Numbered from the stretch's first letter, positions 27,327 through 35,245 are shown. The stretch is 64,000 nucleotides of DNA from Paenibacillus sp. BIC5C1 (GCF_032399705.1 NZ_CP135922.1:6882001-6946000), one strand, 5' to 3'. Numbers and translations are program-made. The notes: generated by a model from the letters alone, not told the origin.

Positions 27327-27902
27327 CTATAGTGTATATACTGGATATTTATGAGTATAACCCGAGCCTTTACAGAATAATTCAGCTTCTTCATTTCTAC
27401 GTCTTTGCAAACTTCTATCATATGAAAATGCTTTACTTACTAGTTTAGAACAATTGTCAAGTTCCTGAGTTGAACGTGGCCCTTGGAAAGATGGGTAGAT
27501 TAGCTTGTATGCAAGCAGAGCTACTACATCATCGGTACTAAGTACCCCAGAGCCTGCATTAAAAGTAAGCGAAACAAGTGCATCAAACTGATTTTGTGAA
27601 AGGGACATACCTGCAGGAAGTGACACTTTATTTACGGATGATACAGCACTTGCAGTATCATTGGTGAAAAATGTATTTGCCTGAGACTGAGTAATTGGAG
27701 AAGTATAACTGAGTCCCAAAGATTTTGATAGAGCGTCAGCTTGAGCTTGGGTTAAAGTTGTATTCGCTGTGTATGTTTTAGACTTTGTTATCAGATGTCC
27801 ATATCCAACTGTTGGAAAGCCTTTTGGATCGGCATAGAATTTTAAGTTAAGTCCCTCATGCCCTTTCATAAAAGTTGCTCCATTAGCGCTTAGATTTGCC
27901 AT
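27327..27902 (-). CDS. T4-type lysozyme (glycoside hydrolase family 24)
   Basis: A 191-residue muramidase. The catalytic triad of T4 lysozyme (Glu, Asp, Thr at 11, 20, 26) is present with identical spacing in GHEGLNLKFYADPKGFPTVG. QNQFDALVSLTFNAGSG is the conserved helix further on. There is no signal peptide, so release would need a holin or cell lysis. The ATG at 27902 has AGGAGTG six bases upstream. It is probably a phage-derived endolysin left in an accessory patch; no other phage genes are nearby. Confidence 0.88.
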   Translation of the reverse strand: MANLSANGATFMKGHEGLNLKFYADPKGFPTVGYGHLITKSKTYTANTTLTQAQADALSKSLGLSYTSPITQSQANTFFTNDTASAVSSVNKVSLPAGMSLSQNQFDALVSLTFNAGSGVLSTDDVVALLAYKLIYPSFQGPRSTQELDNCSKLVSKAFSYDRSLQRRRNEEAELFCKGSGYTHKYPVYTL

Positions 27903-28011
27903 AATAATCACTCCTGAAATTATTTTTAATAGAAGAACAATAAGGAGGAATCATAGCAAGAACAACCATTCCCAAGTTTTCTGCAATGCCGTATTGCCTT
28001 CACATATATAT

Positions 28012-28035
28012 AAAGAGAAATGAGTCTCTTTTTTT
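28012..28035. terminator. Hairpin between the small-ORF remnant and the lysozyme gene
   Basis: Seven-base arms AAAGAGA and TCTCTTT with a six-base loop; followed by a T run on the plus strand and by an AT-rich stretch on the minus strand. Confidence 0.55.
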
Positions 28036-28053
28036 ACAACCACGCTCCAAATT

Positions 28054-28250
28054 TTATTTCAATTCACTAGTATCGAAAGTCTGTATCACCTCAATCATTT
28101 TGACATAGAGTTCCTGTCTTAAATCATCTCGATGATCGGGGGCACTCGTCGCAAGGAAGCTTTGATCTTTGATATAAAAGATTCTAGGATATGTAATGTT
28201 GCCTCCTGATCGTGGTGTTGCTGTGCTTGTACTAAAAGTTCGACCAACAT
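28054..28250 (-). pseudogene. Frameshifted small HTH_16 / sigma region 2-like protein
   Basis: The frame from ATG at 28250 reads MLVELLVQAQQHHDQEATL and continues through SKIKASLRRVP, then shifts at a run of five C (plus-strand G 28138-28142). Adding one base restores DHRDDLRQELYVKMIEVIQ to a stop at 28054, giving 65 residues. The pattern resembles small HTH_16 / RsoA-like proteins linked to mobile elements and alternative sigma factors. The length of 197 bases is one short of a multiple of three. It may be a true pseudogene or a homopolymer sequencing error. Confidence 0.6.
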
Positions 28251-28254
28251 AAAA

Positions 28255-28335
28255 TCACCGCTTTACGTTTTTTTGTATTTCATTCTTCAAGGCATTAATG
28301 GCATCATCGCTTAGATAAGATATTTTTTTCGCCAT
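28255..28335 (-). CDS. 26-residue small ORF upstream of the frameshifted regulator
   Basis: Reads MAKKISYLSDDAINALKNEI and ends QKNVKR, four bases before the ATG of the next small ORF. The codon use looks coding and the spacing suggests coupling, but there is no good ribosome binding site. An upstream stop prevents a longer frame. It may be the remaining 3' exon-like piece of a longer lost gene. Confidence 0.35.
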   Translation of the reverse strand: MAKKISYLSDDAINALKNEIQKNVKR

Positions 28336-28528
28336 GTCAAATAGTGAACATTATCCTTTAAAAAGTTGTTTTGCCGCAGGTGGGGCAATCGGTGTCTTAT
28401 CCGGCTGGCTGCTTCTGGGCGAAGTCATTCGGGATTACGTCTATATGGGCGGGTTATGCATATTCCTGGGGATCTTTCTGGTAAACTGGACTGGACGAAC
28501 AAATCAAAAGAAAACATCTTCCCAATAA
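28334..28528 (+). pseudogene. C-terminal fragment of an EamA/DMT transporter
   Basis: The 64-residue frame contains AIGVLSGWLLLGEVIRDY and GGLCIFLGIFLVNW, the last two membrane helices of EamA-type transporters including the conserved LLLGE. A full protein has ten helices. There is a stop in frame at 28316, and no ribosome binding site before the ATG. It is best read as the truncated 3' end of a lost gene. Confidence 0.7.
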
Positions 28529-28643
28529 ACATGCTACTTGGTGAAATAAAAATATTCATGCCTGATTTTCGGCGATGCCCTGTGCATCGTTTTTTTATAA
28601 TAGCAACAAGGATAAACTTTACTGATATAAGGACGTGCGCCCA

Positions 28644-29690
28644 ATGATTTCTGCTGAACTGAAAGAACAATACTATCAGGCTCTGGTTGCCAAGGATTCG
28701 GAATACGAAGGTTTATTCTATGTAGGCGTCAAGACGACGGGTGTATTCTGCCGGCCTACATGCCCCGCGCGAAAGCCAAAGTTCGAAAACTGCGAATTCT
28801 ATGAGACGGCGCAGCAGGCTTTGCTTGCTTCGTATCGCCCTTGCCAGCGCTGCCGCCCGTTATCTCATCCCAATCAGGTATCTGATGTGGTCCGCGTATT
28901 GGTGGAAGCCGTGGAGAACCATCCGGAGAAACGCTGGAAAGGCCAGGATTTTAAGGCATTATCCATTGACGAATCCACGGCCAGACGTCAGTTTAAGAAG
29001 CGATTTGGCATGACCTTTGTGGAGTATGCCCGTGCCCGTCGCATGGGACTGGCGCTGAAAAATATTCGCTCCGGTCGCACGGTCATTGATACCCAGCTGT
29101 CCACCGGTTACGAGTCCGGCAGCGGGTTCCGGGATGCCTTCTCGCGTATCATGGGCGCAGCACCTACACAAGTAGATGAAGAACATGTCTTGAAGGCGTC
29201 CTGGATCGACACACGTCTCGGACCCATGATGGCTGTAGCGGATGAGAAAGCATTATATCTGCTTGAATTCGTGGATCGCAGAGGTCTGGAGCGTGAGGTG
29301 GAACGATTGCGCAAACGGACGAAGTCAGCCATTGTACCTGGAGTAACAGAGCCGATTCATTCCATTGAACGGGAACTTGCGCAGTATTTTGAAGGCACGC
29401 TAACTGTATTCCTTACCCCGTTGTTCTGGTTAGGAACACCATTCCAAAAGAGTGTATGGGAGCAATTGATCGCGATCCCGCCGGGCGAGACGAGGTCCTA
29501 TCAGGATATCGCGAATGCACTGGGTAAACCCACAGCATGTCGAGCGGTAGCACAGGCCAACGGAGCCAATCAGCTAGCCATTGTTATTCCTTGTCACCGT
29601 GTAATCAATGCCAGTGGTGAACTGGGTGGATACGGAGGTGGCCTAACACGCAAAAACTGGCTTTTAACTCATGAGAAACAGGGGATCTGA
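28644..29690 (+). CDS. ada: Bifunctional Ada: methylphosphotriester sensor and O6-methylguanine methyltransferase
   Basis: A 348-residue protein. N-terminal Ada zinc domain with four cysteines in GVFCRPTCPARKP and YRPCQRCRP (residues about 35-70); the first cysteine accepts methyl groups from phosphotriesters. An AraC-type helix-turn-helix follows (about 85-175). The C-terminal methyltransferase carries the active-site IVIPCHRVI near residue 318. It repairs alkylated DNA and, once methylated, activates its own regulon. The ATG at 28644 follows AAGGA at ten bases. Confidence 0.95.
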   Translation: MISAELKEQYYQALVAKDSEYEGLFYVGVKTTGVFCRPTCPARKPKFENCEFYETAQQALLASYRPCQRCRPLSHPNQVSDVVRVLVEAVENHPEKRWKGQDFKALSIDESTARRQFKKRFGMTFVEYARARRMGLALKNIRSGRTVIDTQLSTGYESGSGFRDAFSRIMGAAPTQVDEEHVLKASWIDTRLGPMMAVADEKALYLLEFVDRRGLEREVERLRKRTKSAIVPGVTEPIHSIERELAQYFEGTLTVFLTPLFWLGTPFQKSVWEQLIAIPPGETRSYQDIANALGKPTACRAVAQANGANQLAIVIPCHRVINASGELGGYGGGLTRKNWLLTHEKQGI

Positions 29691-29766
29691 GTAACCCAAG
29701 AGAGAAGAAAAGAACGGCAAGTGGTATGAAGAGGATTACAGCTATGTATCGGAGGAGATAAGTTTT

Positions 29767-30540
29767 ATGAGTACTCTACAAGAAAAGGCGTCGCTGTTCC
29801 AGCAATTCCATGTCAAAGGCAATCCATTGGTTCTGGTCAATGTGTGGGATGCCGGGAGTGCACTCGCCATCCAATCTGCTGGAGCAACGGCAATCGCTAC
29901 GGGCAGCTGGTCAGTCGCTGCTGCCCACGGTGAACAAGATGGCGAAGCGATGCCATTCCGGCTGGTATTGGACAATCTGGCCCGGATTACAGCGAGCGTG
30001 AATTTGCCTGTAACGATCGATATTGAGGGAGGGTATGGCAGGTTTGCATCAGAAGTGAAGGAAACTGTGAGCCAAGTGATCCATCACGGTGCCGTGGGAA
30101 TTAATATTGAGGATCAGCTCCCTTCTGGCGCAGGACTGTACGAAGTGGAGGATCAATGTCTGAGACTGTCGGCTGCCCGGGAAGCTGCGGATCAGTCAGG
30201 CATTCCATTATTTATTAACGCCCGCACAGATATCTTTTTGCAAAATGCACCTGAACGCCACAATCACGCTCTCCTGGAAGAAGTACTGACTCGTTCCAAG
30301 GCTTATGCAGAAGCAGGGGCCAGTGGTCTGTTCGTTCCGGGTTTACAGAATCAACAACTGATTCAGCAATTGTGTGAACGTTCGTCGCTTCCGGTCAACG
30401 TGATGGTCACATCCCATGAGCCTTCACCAAAACAACTTGCCGGGCTGGGTGTGGCACGCGTAAGTTATGGGCCTTATCCTTATCTGCAAGCGATGGAACA
30501 CCTGGAAGAACTGGGGCAAAGTATTCTATCTGGAAACTAA
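29767..30540 (+). CDS. Isocitrate lyase/PEP mutase-superfamily protein
   Basis: A 257-residue TIM-barrel protein beginning LVLVNVWDAGSALAIQSAGA with the family's GSWSVAAAHGEQDGE, metal-binding TIDIEGGYG, INIEDQLPSG and INARTDIF. The KKCGH lyase motif of isocitrate lyase is absent, so a 2-methylisocitrate-lyase-like, oxaloacetate decarboxylase-like or carboxyphosphonoenolpyruvate-type reaction is possible. GGAGGAGA lies upstream of the ATG. It lies 76 bases after ada but may not share its function. Confidence 0.85.
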   Translation: MSTLQEKASLFQQFHVKGNPLVLVNVWDAGSALAIQSAGATAIATGSWSVAAAHGEQDGEAMPFRLVLDNLARITASVNLPVTIDIEGGYGRFASEVKETVSQVIHHGAVGINIEDQLPSGAGLYEVEDQCLRLSAAREAADQSGIPLFINARTDIFLQNAPERHNHALLEEVLTRSKAYAEAGASGLFVPGLQNQQLIQQLCERSSLPVNVMVTSHEPSPKQLAGLGVARVSYGPYPYLQAMEHLEELGQSILSGN

Positions 30541-30653
30541 CAAAAAGGCGCGCTTCTCATTTTCATCAGAGGTAGGCATACTTTCTCATGATTTCGATAA
30601 AAGTGATTAATGTAAAGCGGTTATAAAATGATCATCAATGATGTGAATCCTCA

Positions 30654-30681
30654 AACAGGTGCTAGAGTGCGCCTGTTTTTT
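30654..30681 (+). terminator. Terminator of the PEP mutase-like gene
   Basis: Arms AACAGGTGC and GCGCCTGTT with a six-base loop, followed by TTTTTT. Confidence 0.75.
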
Positions 30682-30745
30682 GATGCTTATCTTTTCACCT
30701 ATGTATGTTATAATCACCACTACCCAACACTAACAGGAGGAAAAT

Positions 30746-31261
30746 ATGCTTAACGTTGAACAAAAGCTTGAAGTGCTGCAATCGTATCCCCAACTGCAAC
30801 GCAAAGATGTTTCTCTCGGCCGTGTTAATTTTCACTACGAAGAAAGTGCGTACGAGAAAAAGATTGTTGCTCTCCATATTCATCCTAACGGTAACGGTTA
30901 TATCTATGCAGGGCTGCTGCCCAACTATGAGACCGATGATAAAGGGTTCGTCAATATTCGTGATTATTCCGAAGCAGATCTACGCACATTGTTAGATGAA
31001 ACCATCAAAGCGATGTCAACCAATCCCAACGCAGTAGAATCACAAGAGCCAGAACAACAAGCAAAAGCTGCTCCTACATTAGCAACCTCTACTAGTGGCG
31101 GAACATGGATCGATGAGGATGGACATACACTTACTTTAAAATATGAAGATGACATGTGGTATGTGTATTCCGGTGTTAATCTGGATATGGCTTTTGAATC
31201 TCGCAGCGAAGCTGGAGAGTATCTCAAAGAAGAAGGATTCAAACCACAAGCTCAGGCTTAA
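30746..31261 (+). CDS. Conserved hypothetical protein
   Basis: A 171-residue soluble protein with a good AGGAGG site. Residues about 1-95 form one compact part (LGRVNFHYEESAYEKKIVAL and LHIHPNGNGYIYAGLLP), then an Ala/Gln/Glu-rich linker, then a second part from about 118 (GGTWIDEDGHTLTLKYEDDM). I do not recognise a named domain. No signal peptide or membrane segment. Confidence 0.7.
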   Translation: MLNVEQKLEVLQSYPQLQRKDVSLGRVNFHYEESAYEKKIVALHIHPNGNGYIYAGLLPNYETDDKGFVNIRDYSEADLRTLLDETIKAMSTNPNAVESQEPEQQAKAAPTLATSTSGGTWIDEDGHTLTLKYEDDMWYVYSGVNLDMAFESRSEAGEYLKEEGFKPQAQA

Positions 31262-31271
31262 CTCATACAAT

Positions 31272-31306
31272 AAAACACGAGGCGTGTATGTACGCACTCG
31301 TGTTTT
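31272..31306. terminator. Bidirectional terminator
   Basis: Arms AAAACACGAG and CTCGTGTTTT, with further GCGT/ACGC pairing inside, between convergent genes. Confidence 0.87.
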
Positions 31307-31316
31307 TCTGATCTGA

Positions 31317-32015
31317 TCAGTCTTTTCTGCCTTTCATTGTAAGCGGCGCATTCTTCATCATGGGGTACGTGCTCAGAAGCAAAGCACCTCCAAGGACCCC
31401 CAGAGTGGTGAACAATGCGATGAGATTGACATTCGTAAACCACTGGACCCACATGCTCATGTCTGATAGAACAATTACCAGCGTGACGATTAAGCTAACC
31501 CCAAAAAACAGGACGAAAAAATTGCGCATCCCCAATCTAATCCAACAAACAGTTGAGAAGATGGATAACCCCAGCACCAGAAAACCAATCATCAGATCGA
31601 TCCACAAATAGGAGAAAAATTGATATTGGCTTGAGTACAGCATGCCTGGTTGATAAAAGGTTACGCCAAGCGTTCCATATTCATGGAGAAGATGCATAAT
31701 GAAATAGATGACATTCAGTATCGTAATTGTTCCTACGACCATCCATACTGAAACGATATAGAAGGATTTCATAAACTGTATTCGTGTACTACCCATACCT
31801 ATCGCAACCGGAAACAATGTGATGATGCCCGCGACCGCAAAAGCACAGATTCCTCCGTACATTGGACCAAATAGTTGAGTCGTATACGTCACATTGAAGA
31901 TGAATCCAATGGCCAAATAGACAACTGTAAGCATGAGTGTAATTGACGAGAAAATCATTAAATACCAGCGCATATCGTCCAGAATCAGCCGATTCGTACC
32001 TTTCACCGAGTTCAT
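31317..32015 (-). CDS. Membrane subunit of a GntR/YtrA-linked ABC exporter
   Basis: A 232-residue protein with six predicted membrane segments. It overlaps the ATPase gene by 4 bases, so the two probably form an ABC-2-type transporter. The sequence has no clear signature beyond hydrophobic segments. Such YtrA-linked transporters in Bacillales often respond to cell-wall-active compounds; that is only an analogy here. Confidence 0.75.
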   Translation of the reverse strand: MNSVKGTNRLILDDMRWYLMIFSSITLMLTVVYLAIGFIFNVTYTTQLFGPMYGGICAFAVAGIITLFPVAIGMGSTRIQFMKSFYIVSVWMVVGTITILNVIYFIMHLLHEYGTLGVTFYQPGMLYSSQYQFFSYLWIDLMIGFLVLGLSIFSTVCWIRLGMRNFFVLFFGVSLIVTLVIVLSDMSMWVQWFTNVNLIALFTTLGVLGGALLLSTYPMMKNAPLTMKGRKD

Positions 32016-32887
32016 CGCTTAATCCCCTCCTGATTACGCGTCCTGTTGACCAAATAATCCTGTAATGTTGCCTTTTCAATGGAAAGCCCCTGTGTATGAG
32101 CGATGTCCTTCCACGTTTTCGAGTATGGCTCATCAATCATCACTTTCAAGGTAGATCCCATCTGGGAAGATTCTATGACCTTCACATCTGCAGTGACTCG
32201 ATTAATATCTTCCATTCTCCCTGTTAGAAGAACTCCTTTTTCACGCATCTCTTCCATCGGTTGGTTAAACAACACTTCCCCGGCTTGCAGAACGATGAGG
32301 GACTCACATAAAGGCTGAATCTCCTCAATATGATGGCTTGATATTAGAATTAGACGCGGATTATCTTCATAAGTCTCCAATAAAGTATTGTAGAAATATT
32401 TACGTTTCTCAGCATCAAGTCCATTGGTGGGCTCATCAAGAATCGTTACTCTTGCGTTACTGGCAAGACCCAATATCATCTGAGCGGCAGTCTTCATGCC
32501 TTTTGAGAATTTGGTGATCTTCTTTTTCACTGGTAGTTCGAACATGTCGATTAGTTGCTCAGCGAGAGCCTGATTCCACTGAGGATGGAAGTATTGACCG
32601 AATCGAACCATGTCGTTGATCGTCCAATTTCTACCCAGGGGATGGTTCTCCTGGATATAACACAGGTTCTCTTGTGCGGCCAAGTTATTGTATGGATCCT
32701 GGCCCATCACTTGGATGGTTCCAGCATCAGGTCGGTTATGGCCCGCGAGTAGACTCATCAAAGTCGTTTTGCCGGCACCGTTTCTTCCCCACATTGCACT
32801 AATGATCGGCTCACTCTCATGTAAAGTCACGTTTTTTAGCACCGGCGTCTGTTGATAGCTGTAGGTCACCTGCTCGATCTGAATCAT
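32012..32887 (-). CDS. ABC transporter ATP-binding protein
   Basis: A 291-residue ATPase: Walker A GRNGAGKTTL (about 34-43), signature FSKGMKTAAQMILGLAS (a variant of LSGGQ), Walker B VTILDEPTNGLD and the switch histidine in LILISSHHIEE. It overlaps the GntR gene upstream and the permease downstream by 4 bases each. It powers the partner membrane protein. Confidence 0.92.
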   Translation of the reverse strand: MIQIEQVTYSYQQTPVLKNVTLHESEPIISAMWGRNGAGKTTLMSLLAGHNRPDAGTIQVMGQDPYNNLAAQENLCYIQENHPLGRNWTINDMVRFGQYFHPQWNQALAEQLIDMFELPVKKKITKFSKGMKTAAQMILGLASNARVTILDEPTNGLDAEKRKYFYNTLLETYEDNPRLILISSHHIEEIQPLCESLIVLQAGEVLFNQPMEEMREKGVLLTGRMEDINRVTADVKVIESSQMGSTLKVMIDEPYSKTWKDIAHTQGLSIEKATLQDYLVNRTRNQEGIKR

Positions 32888-33285
32888 AACTCACTCTCCT
32901 TATCCTTCTTACCTCGGATCAAATCAACAATCATATCCTCATTCATATGAATCCGTCTGGCCTCTTCAAGTAAAGGCTTAATATATTCTTCGTAGAAATG
33001 CTGCTTTCGTTCAACAAGCAATGCTTCTCTTGCACCCTTTGCAACAAACATTCCAACACCTCGCTGTTTGTAAATGATACCTTTGTCCACGAGCGTCTGA
33101 AGCCCTTTGCGTGCTGTGGCTGGATTAATATTGTAAAAGCGAGAGAGTTCATTGGTTGAAGGAACTTGTTCCTCCACCTTCAATCTTCCGTCTACAATGT
33201 CATCCATAATCATCATGGATATCTGATGAAAAATAGGCTGAGATTCATCCAAATTCGATTTCATGCGATTCCAACTTTCATCCAT
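32884..33285 (-). CDS. GntR-family (YtrA-type) regulator
   Basis: A 133-residue protein: winged helix at about 15-85 with QVPSTNELSRFYNINPATAR, KGLQTLVDKGIIYKQRG, and only a short C-terminal tail, as in the YtrA subfamily. The ATG at 33285 lacks a clear ribosome binding site; a second ATG seven codons later has only a weak one. It is the first gene of the GntR-ATPase-permease operon and likely represses it through the inverted repeat just upstream. Confidence 0.9.
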   Translation of the reverse strand: MDESWNRMKSNLDESQPIFHQISMMIMDDIVDGRLKVEEQVPSTNELSRFYNINPATARKGLQTLVDKGIIYKQRGVGMFVAKGAREALLVERKQHFYEEYIKPLLEEARRIHMNEDMIVDLIRGKKDKESEL

Positions 33286-33292
33286 CGTTAAT

Positions 33293-33351
33293 TAGTTAGT
33301 CGGTTAGTTACTCATGCGACTAACTATAGTACACGGATACCAATATGTAAA
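33293..33351 (-). promoter_or_regulatory. Promoter and candidate YtrA-type operator
   Basis: On the minus strand TTTACA (33346-33351) and TATAGT (33323-33328) are 17 bases apart. A perfect ten-base inverted repeat, TAGTTAGTCG...CGACTAACTA (33293-33302 and 33317-33326), overlaps the -10 and the transcription start, an ideal place for autorepression. Confidence 0.75.
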
Positions 33352-33362
33352 TAGGCGAAGCA

Positions 33363-33533
33363 CTAATTAATCAACTTTTTCATTTTGGCTCGATTGTATT
33401 GATTAATAAGACCGTCCAGAACTACAGATTGCTGGATGACTTCAGGATGAAGCAGACTGCCGTATTCCGACTGCAAGCGGTGAAGCTGTTGTCTGGCTTC
33501 TTCGATCTGTGACATTAACTCCAGGCAATCCAT
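33363..33533 (-). CDS. Spo0E-like aspartyl-phosphate phosphatase
   Basis: A 56-residue protein made of two helices. The second carries the family pattern SxxLDxLIxxY in QQSVVLDGLINQYN. Spo0E-type proteins remove phosphate from Spo0A and so delay sporulation. The ATG at 33533 has AAGGAGGGG five bases upstream; an ATG seven codons earlier does not. It lies directly downstream of the peptide-signalling pair and on the same strand, after that pair's terminator. Confidence 0.85.
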   Translation of the reverse strand: MDCLELMSQIEEARQQLHRLQSEYGSLLHPEVIQQSVVLDGLINQYNRAKMKKLIN

Positions 33534-33628
33534 AGTACCCCTCCTTTTTGTCATATTTTAGTTTATTATGCCAATCGATAGGCCGCAAGGGGTACGACAT
33601 ACTTATTCTTCCACCAGACGCAAAAAAA

Positions 33629-33658
33629 GACGCCTCTGAATGTATATTCAGAAGCGTC
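33629..33658 (-). terminator. Terminator of the receptor/pro-peptide operon
   Basis: Thirteen-base arms at 33629-33641 and 33646-33658 with one wobble, followed on the minus strand by seven T, 14 bases after the pro-peptide stop. Confidence 0.9.
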
Positions 33659-33671
33659 CCTTGGTTTAGGC

Positions 33672-33812
33672 TTATGTCCCTAAACCGTGGTCATTAGTTC
33701 GGTAAATTGAAGGGTTCGGAACTTCCTCAGTGGGGACAGGTCCAATAACAGGTGCAACGATGTTCACCACTATACTACATGTAACTATCAGCAAAGCCAG
33801 CTTTCTCTTCAT
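33672..33812 (-). CDS. Secreted quorum-sensing pro-peptide (Alo/Phr-like)
   Basis: A 46-residue ORF that begins MKRKLALLIV, continues with a hydrophobic core (TCSIVVNIVA), then a Pro/Glu-rich spacer (PVIGPVPTEEVPNPSIYR) and ends TNDHGLGT. This is the layout of Phr/Pap-type signalling precursors: positively charged N-terminus, export signal, then a mature peptide at the C-terminus. GAGGTG lies ten bases before the ATG. It overlaps the last 38 bases of the RRNPP-type receptor gene in another frame, so the two are translationally linked. The mature signal is probably the last five to seven residues; this is inferred. Confidence 0.82.
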   Translation of the reverse strand: MKRKLALLIVTCSIVVNIVAPVIGPVPTEEVPNPSIYRTNDHGLGT

Positions 33813-35157
33813 TGAGTTTCTGCACCTCACTAATCAAATTTTTGTACTGCTGTATAGCTGTGTCAGACGCATAATCCCTATATTGCTCAAATAGCCCGAC
33901 ACCTCTAAGCATACCTCGTCCGTCACTAATTTCAAGTGAAAACCTCAAACTATTTAGAACAAAATCTATTCCCTTGGCAAATTCATCTTTTTTAAGGTAA
34001 TAGGTTCCCAATCCTGCCAAGAGGCGAACATATCGATCATCCGTTACCTGTTTACTAACTTTCCCAATTCGATTACTTTGTTCTTGATAAGTGAAGTAGG
34101 ATTCGTATTCCTTTAGTACATAGTCAATATTCATATCATAGCGGTTTGCAGCAGTCACAATGTCACACAGTGCAGGGAAAATCTCATTTTCTTTCGTTGA
34201 GATGTAATCGAGATAGTCAGGCAATATCTCAAACTGACCAGCCATTAATTGATATATATAGCGATTTCCCTCAGCCCATTCCTGAAATTGATTAATGACA
34301 ACCATCTCATCCGAATCAGGCTCTTTTACCCAACTGTAGTCCGTATATAAAGAAACGTATTTCAGTGCAATTTCATAATTATTTAGATGAAAGTTAGCAC
34401 TTCCAGATGCCAAATAGGCATACATAATATAAAAGATAATCGGTCGTTTCGTTTCTTCCTGTTTCCTTCTCCCATTCAACTCATAATGAATGGTCGCTTT
34501 TACTTTTAACTTTTCAGAGAGCTCCTGAACCTTGCTCCACCTGTGAAGAGATGCAAAGGCATTGATCAGTTCGTTGAGCGCATCCAGCTGATAACGCTCA
34601 TCCAGCCGATCCACGTAGTATTCGAATTGGGCCGCGATGATTAGATTTCGTTGCTGATCATTGGTCAGCCCCAATCTGAATAGTCGATACTGACATAGTG
34701 CAAGCCGTTCAGAGTGTTGCATTTTCTCACTTTCGGCTATCGTTTCATATAGTAGAACGGCCGGTTTGAATTTACCAGCATGATAGAATTCTTCAGCCAG
34801 ATCAAATAACAAAGGAATATAAGATAGATTATCCATCATCAGCCGGATAACATCTTCAATACAATTCAATTTATCCAATTCTGCACATCGATGAAGGAAT
34901 GGTCCCAGTCTTCGCCAGTCAGGGGCAGCATGGACAAAACACTCATCTATATACAATTCATAGAAGTAACCTTCCTCAAGGTTCATAGCTGAAGTGATTC
35001 GGTCCAGCTGCTGCATCGCAATCGGACGATTCTTGTTCAAAATATTGCTCAGCGTACCCGAGTTAATTCCTGACGTTTCCGAAAAAAGACTAATGGACAT
35101 CTGCTCACGCTTCAGATAACTCTCTAAATGATCGCGTATCGTGGTTGTCGGCTCCAA
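33775..35157 (-). CDS. RRNPP-type peptide receptor with XRE helix-turn-helix
   Basis: About 460 residues. The N-terminal XRE domain (about 5-60) contains MSISLFSETSGINSGTLSNI; the rest is all-helical with TPR-like pairs (LIPLLFDLAEEFYHAGKF-like units). This is the architecture of NprR/PlcR/AloR receptors that bind short imported peptides. Start chosen is TTG at 35157: GGAGGGTGGTG lies upstream, and the predicted transcription start near 35210 excludes the longer frame. Its gene overlaps a pro-peptide gene. Such receptor-peptide pairs are known in many copies in Paenibacillus polymyxa. Target genes cannot be told, though a Spo0E-like gene follows. Confidence 0.85.
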   Translation of the reverse strand: MEPTTTIRDHLESYLKREQMSISLFSETSGINSGTLSNILNKNRPIAMQQLDRITSAMNLEEGYFYELYIDECFVHAAPDWRRLGPFLHRCAELDKLNCIEDVIRLMMDNLSYIPLLFDLAEEFYHAGKFKPAVLLYETIAESEKMQHSERLALCQYRLFRLGLTNDQQRNLIIAAQFEYYVDRLDERYQLDALNELINAFASLHRWSKVQELSEKLKVKATIHYELNGRRKQEETKRPIIFYIMYAYLASGSANFHLNNYEIALKYVSLYTDYSWVKEPDSDEMVVINQFQEWAEGNRYIYQLMAGQFEILPDYLDYISTKENEIFPALCDIVTAANRYDMNIDYVLKEYESYFTYQEQSNRIGKVSKQVTDDRYVRLLAGLGTYYLKKDEFAKGIDFVLNSLRFSLEISDGRGMLRGVGLFEQYRDYASDTAIQQYKNLISEVQKLNEEKAGFADSYM

Positions 35158-35216
35158 ACTAACACCACCCTCCAAAATAAAAAAACCATAAACAGGATTA
35201 ACGGTATGCAAAAGTA

Positions 35217-35245
35217 ATTATATGTAATAATTAAGCAAGGGTCAA
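35217..35245 (-). promoter_or_regulatory. Promoter of the receptor/pro-peptide operon
   Basis: On the minus strand TTGACC (35240-35245) and TATAAT (35217-35222) are 17 bases apart. Predicted start near 35210, about 53 bases ahead of the chosen TTG. The rest of the gap 35158-35433 holds only the terminator at 35359. Confidence 0.8.

Noticed and set aside
28255..28335. Holin identity for the 26-residue ORF near the lysozyme
   Set aside because: It is hydrophilic, has no membrane segment and no ribosome binding site, so it was kept only as a low-confidence small ORF.
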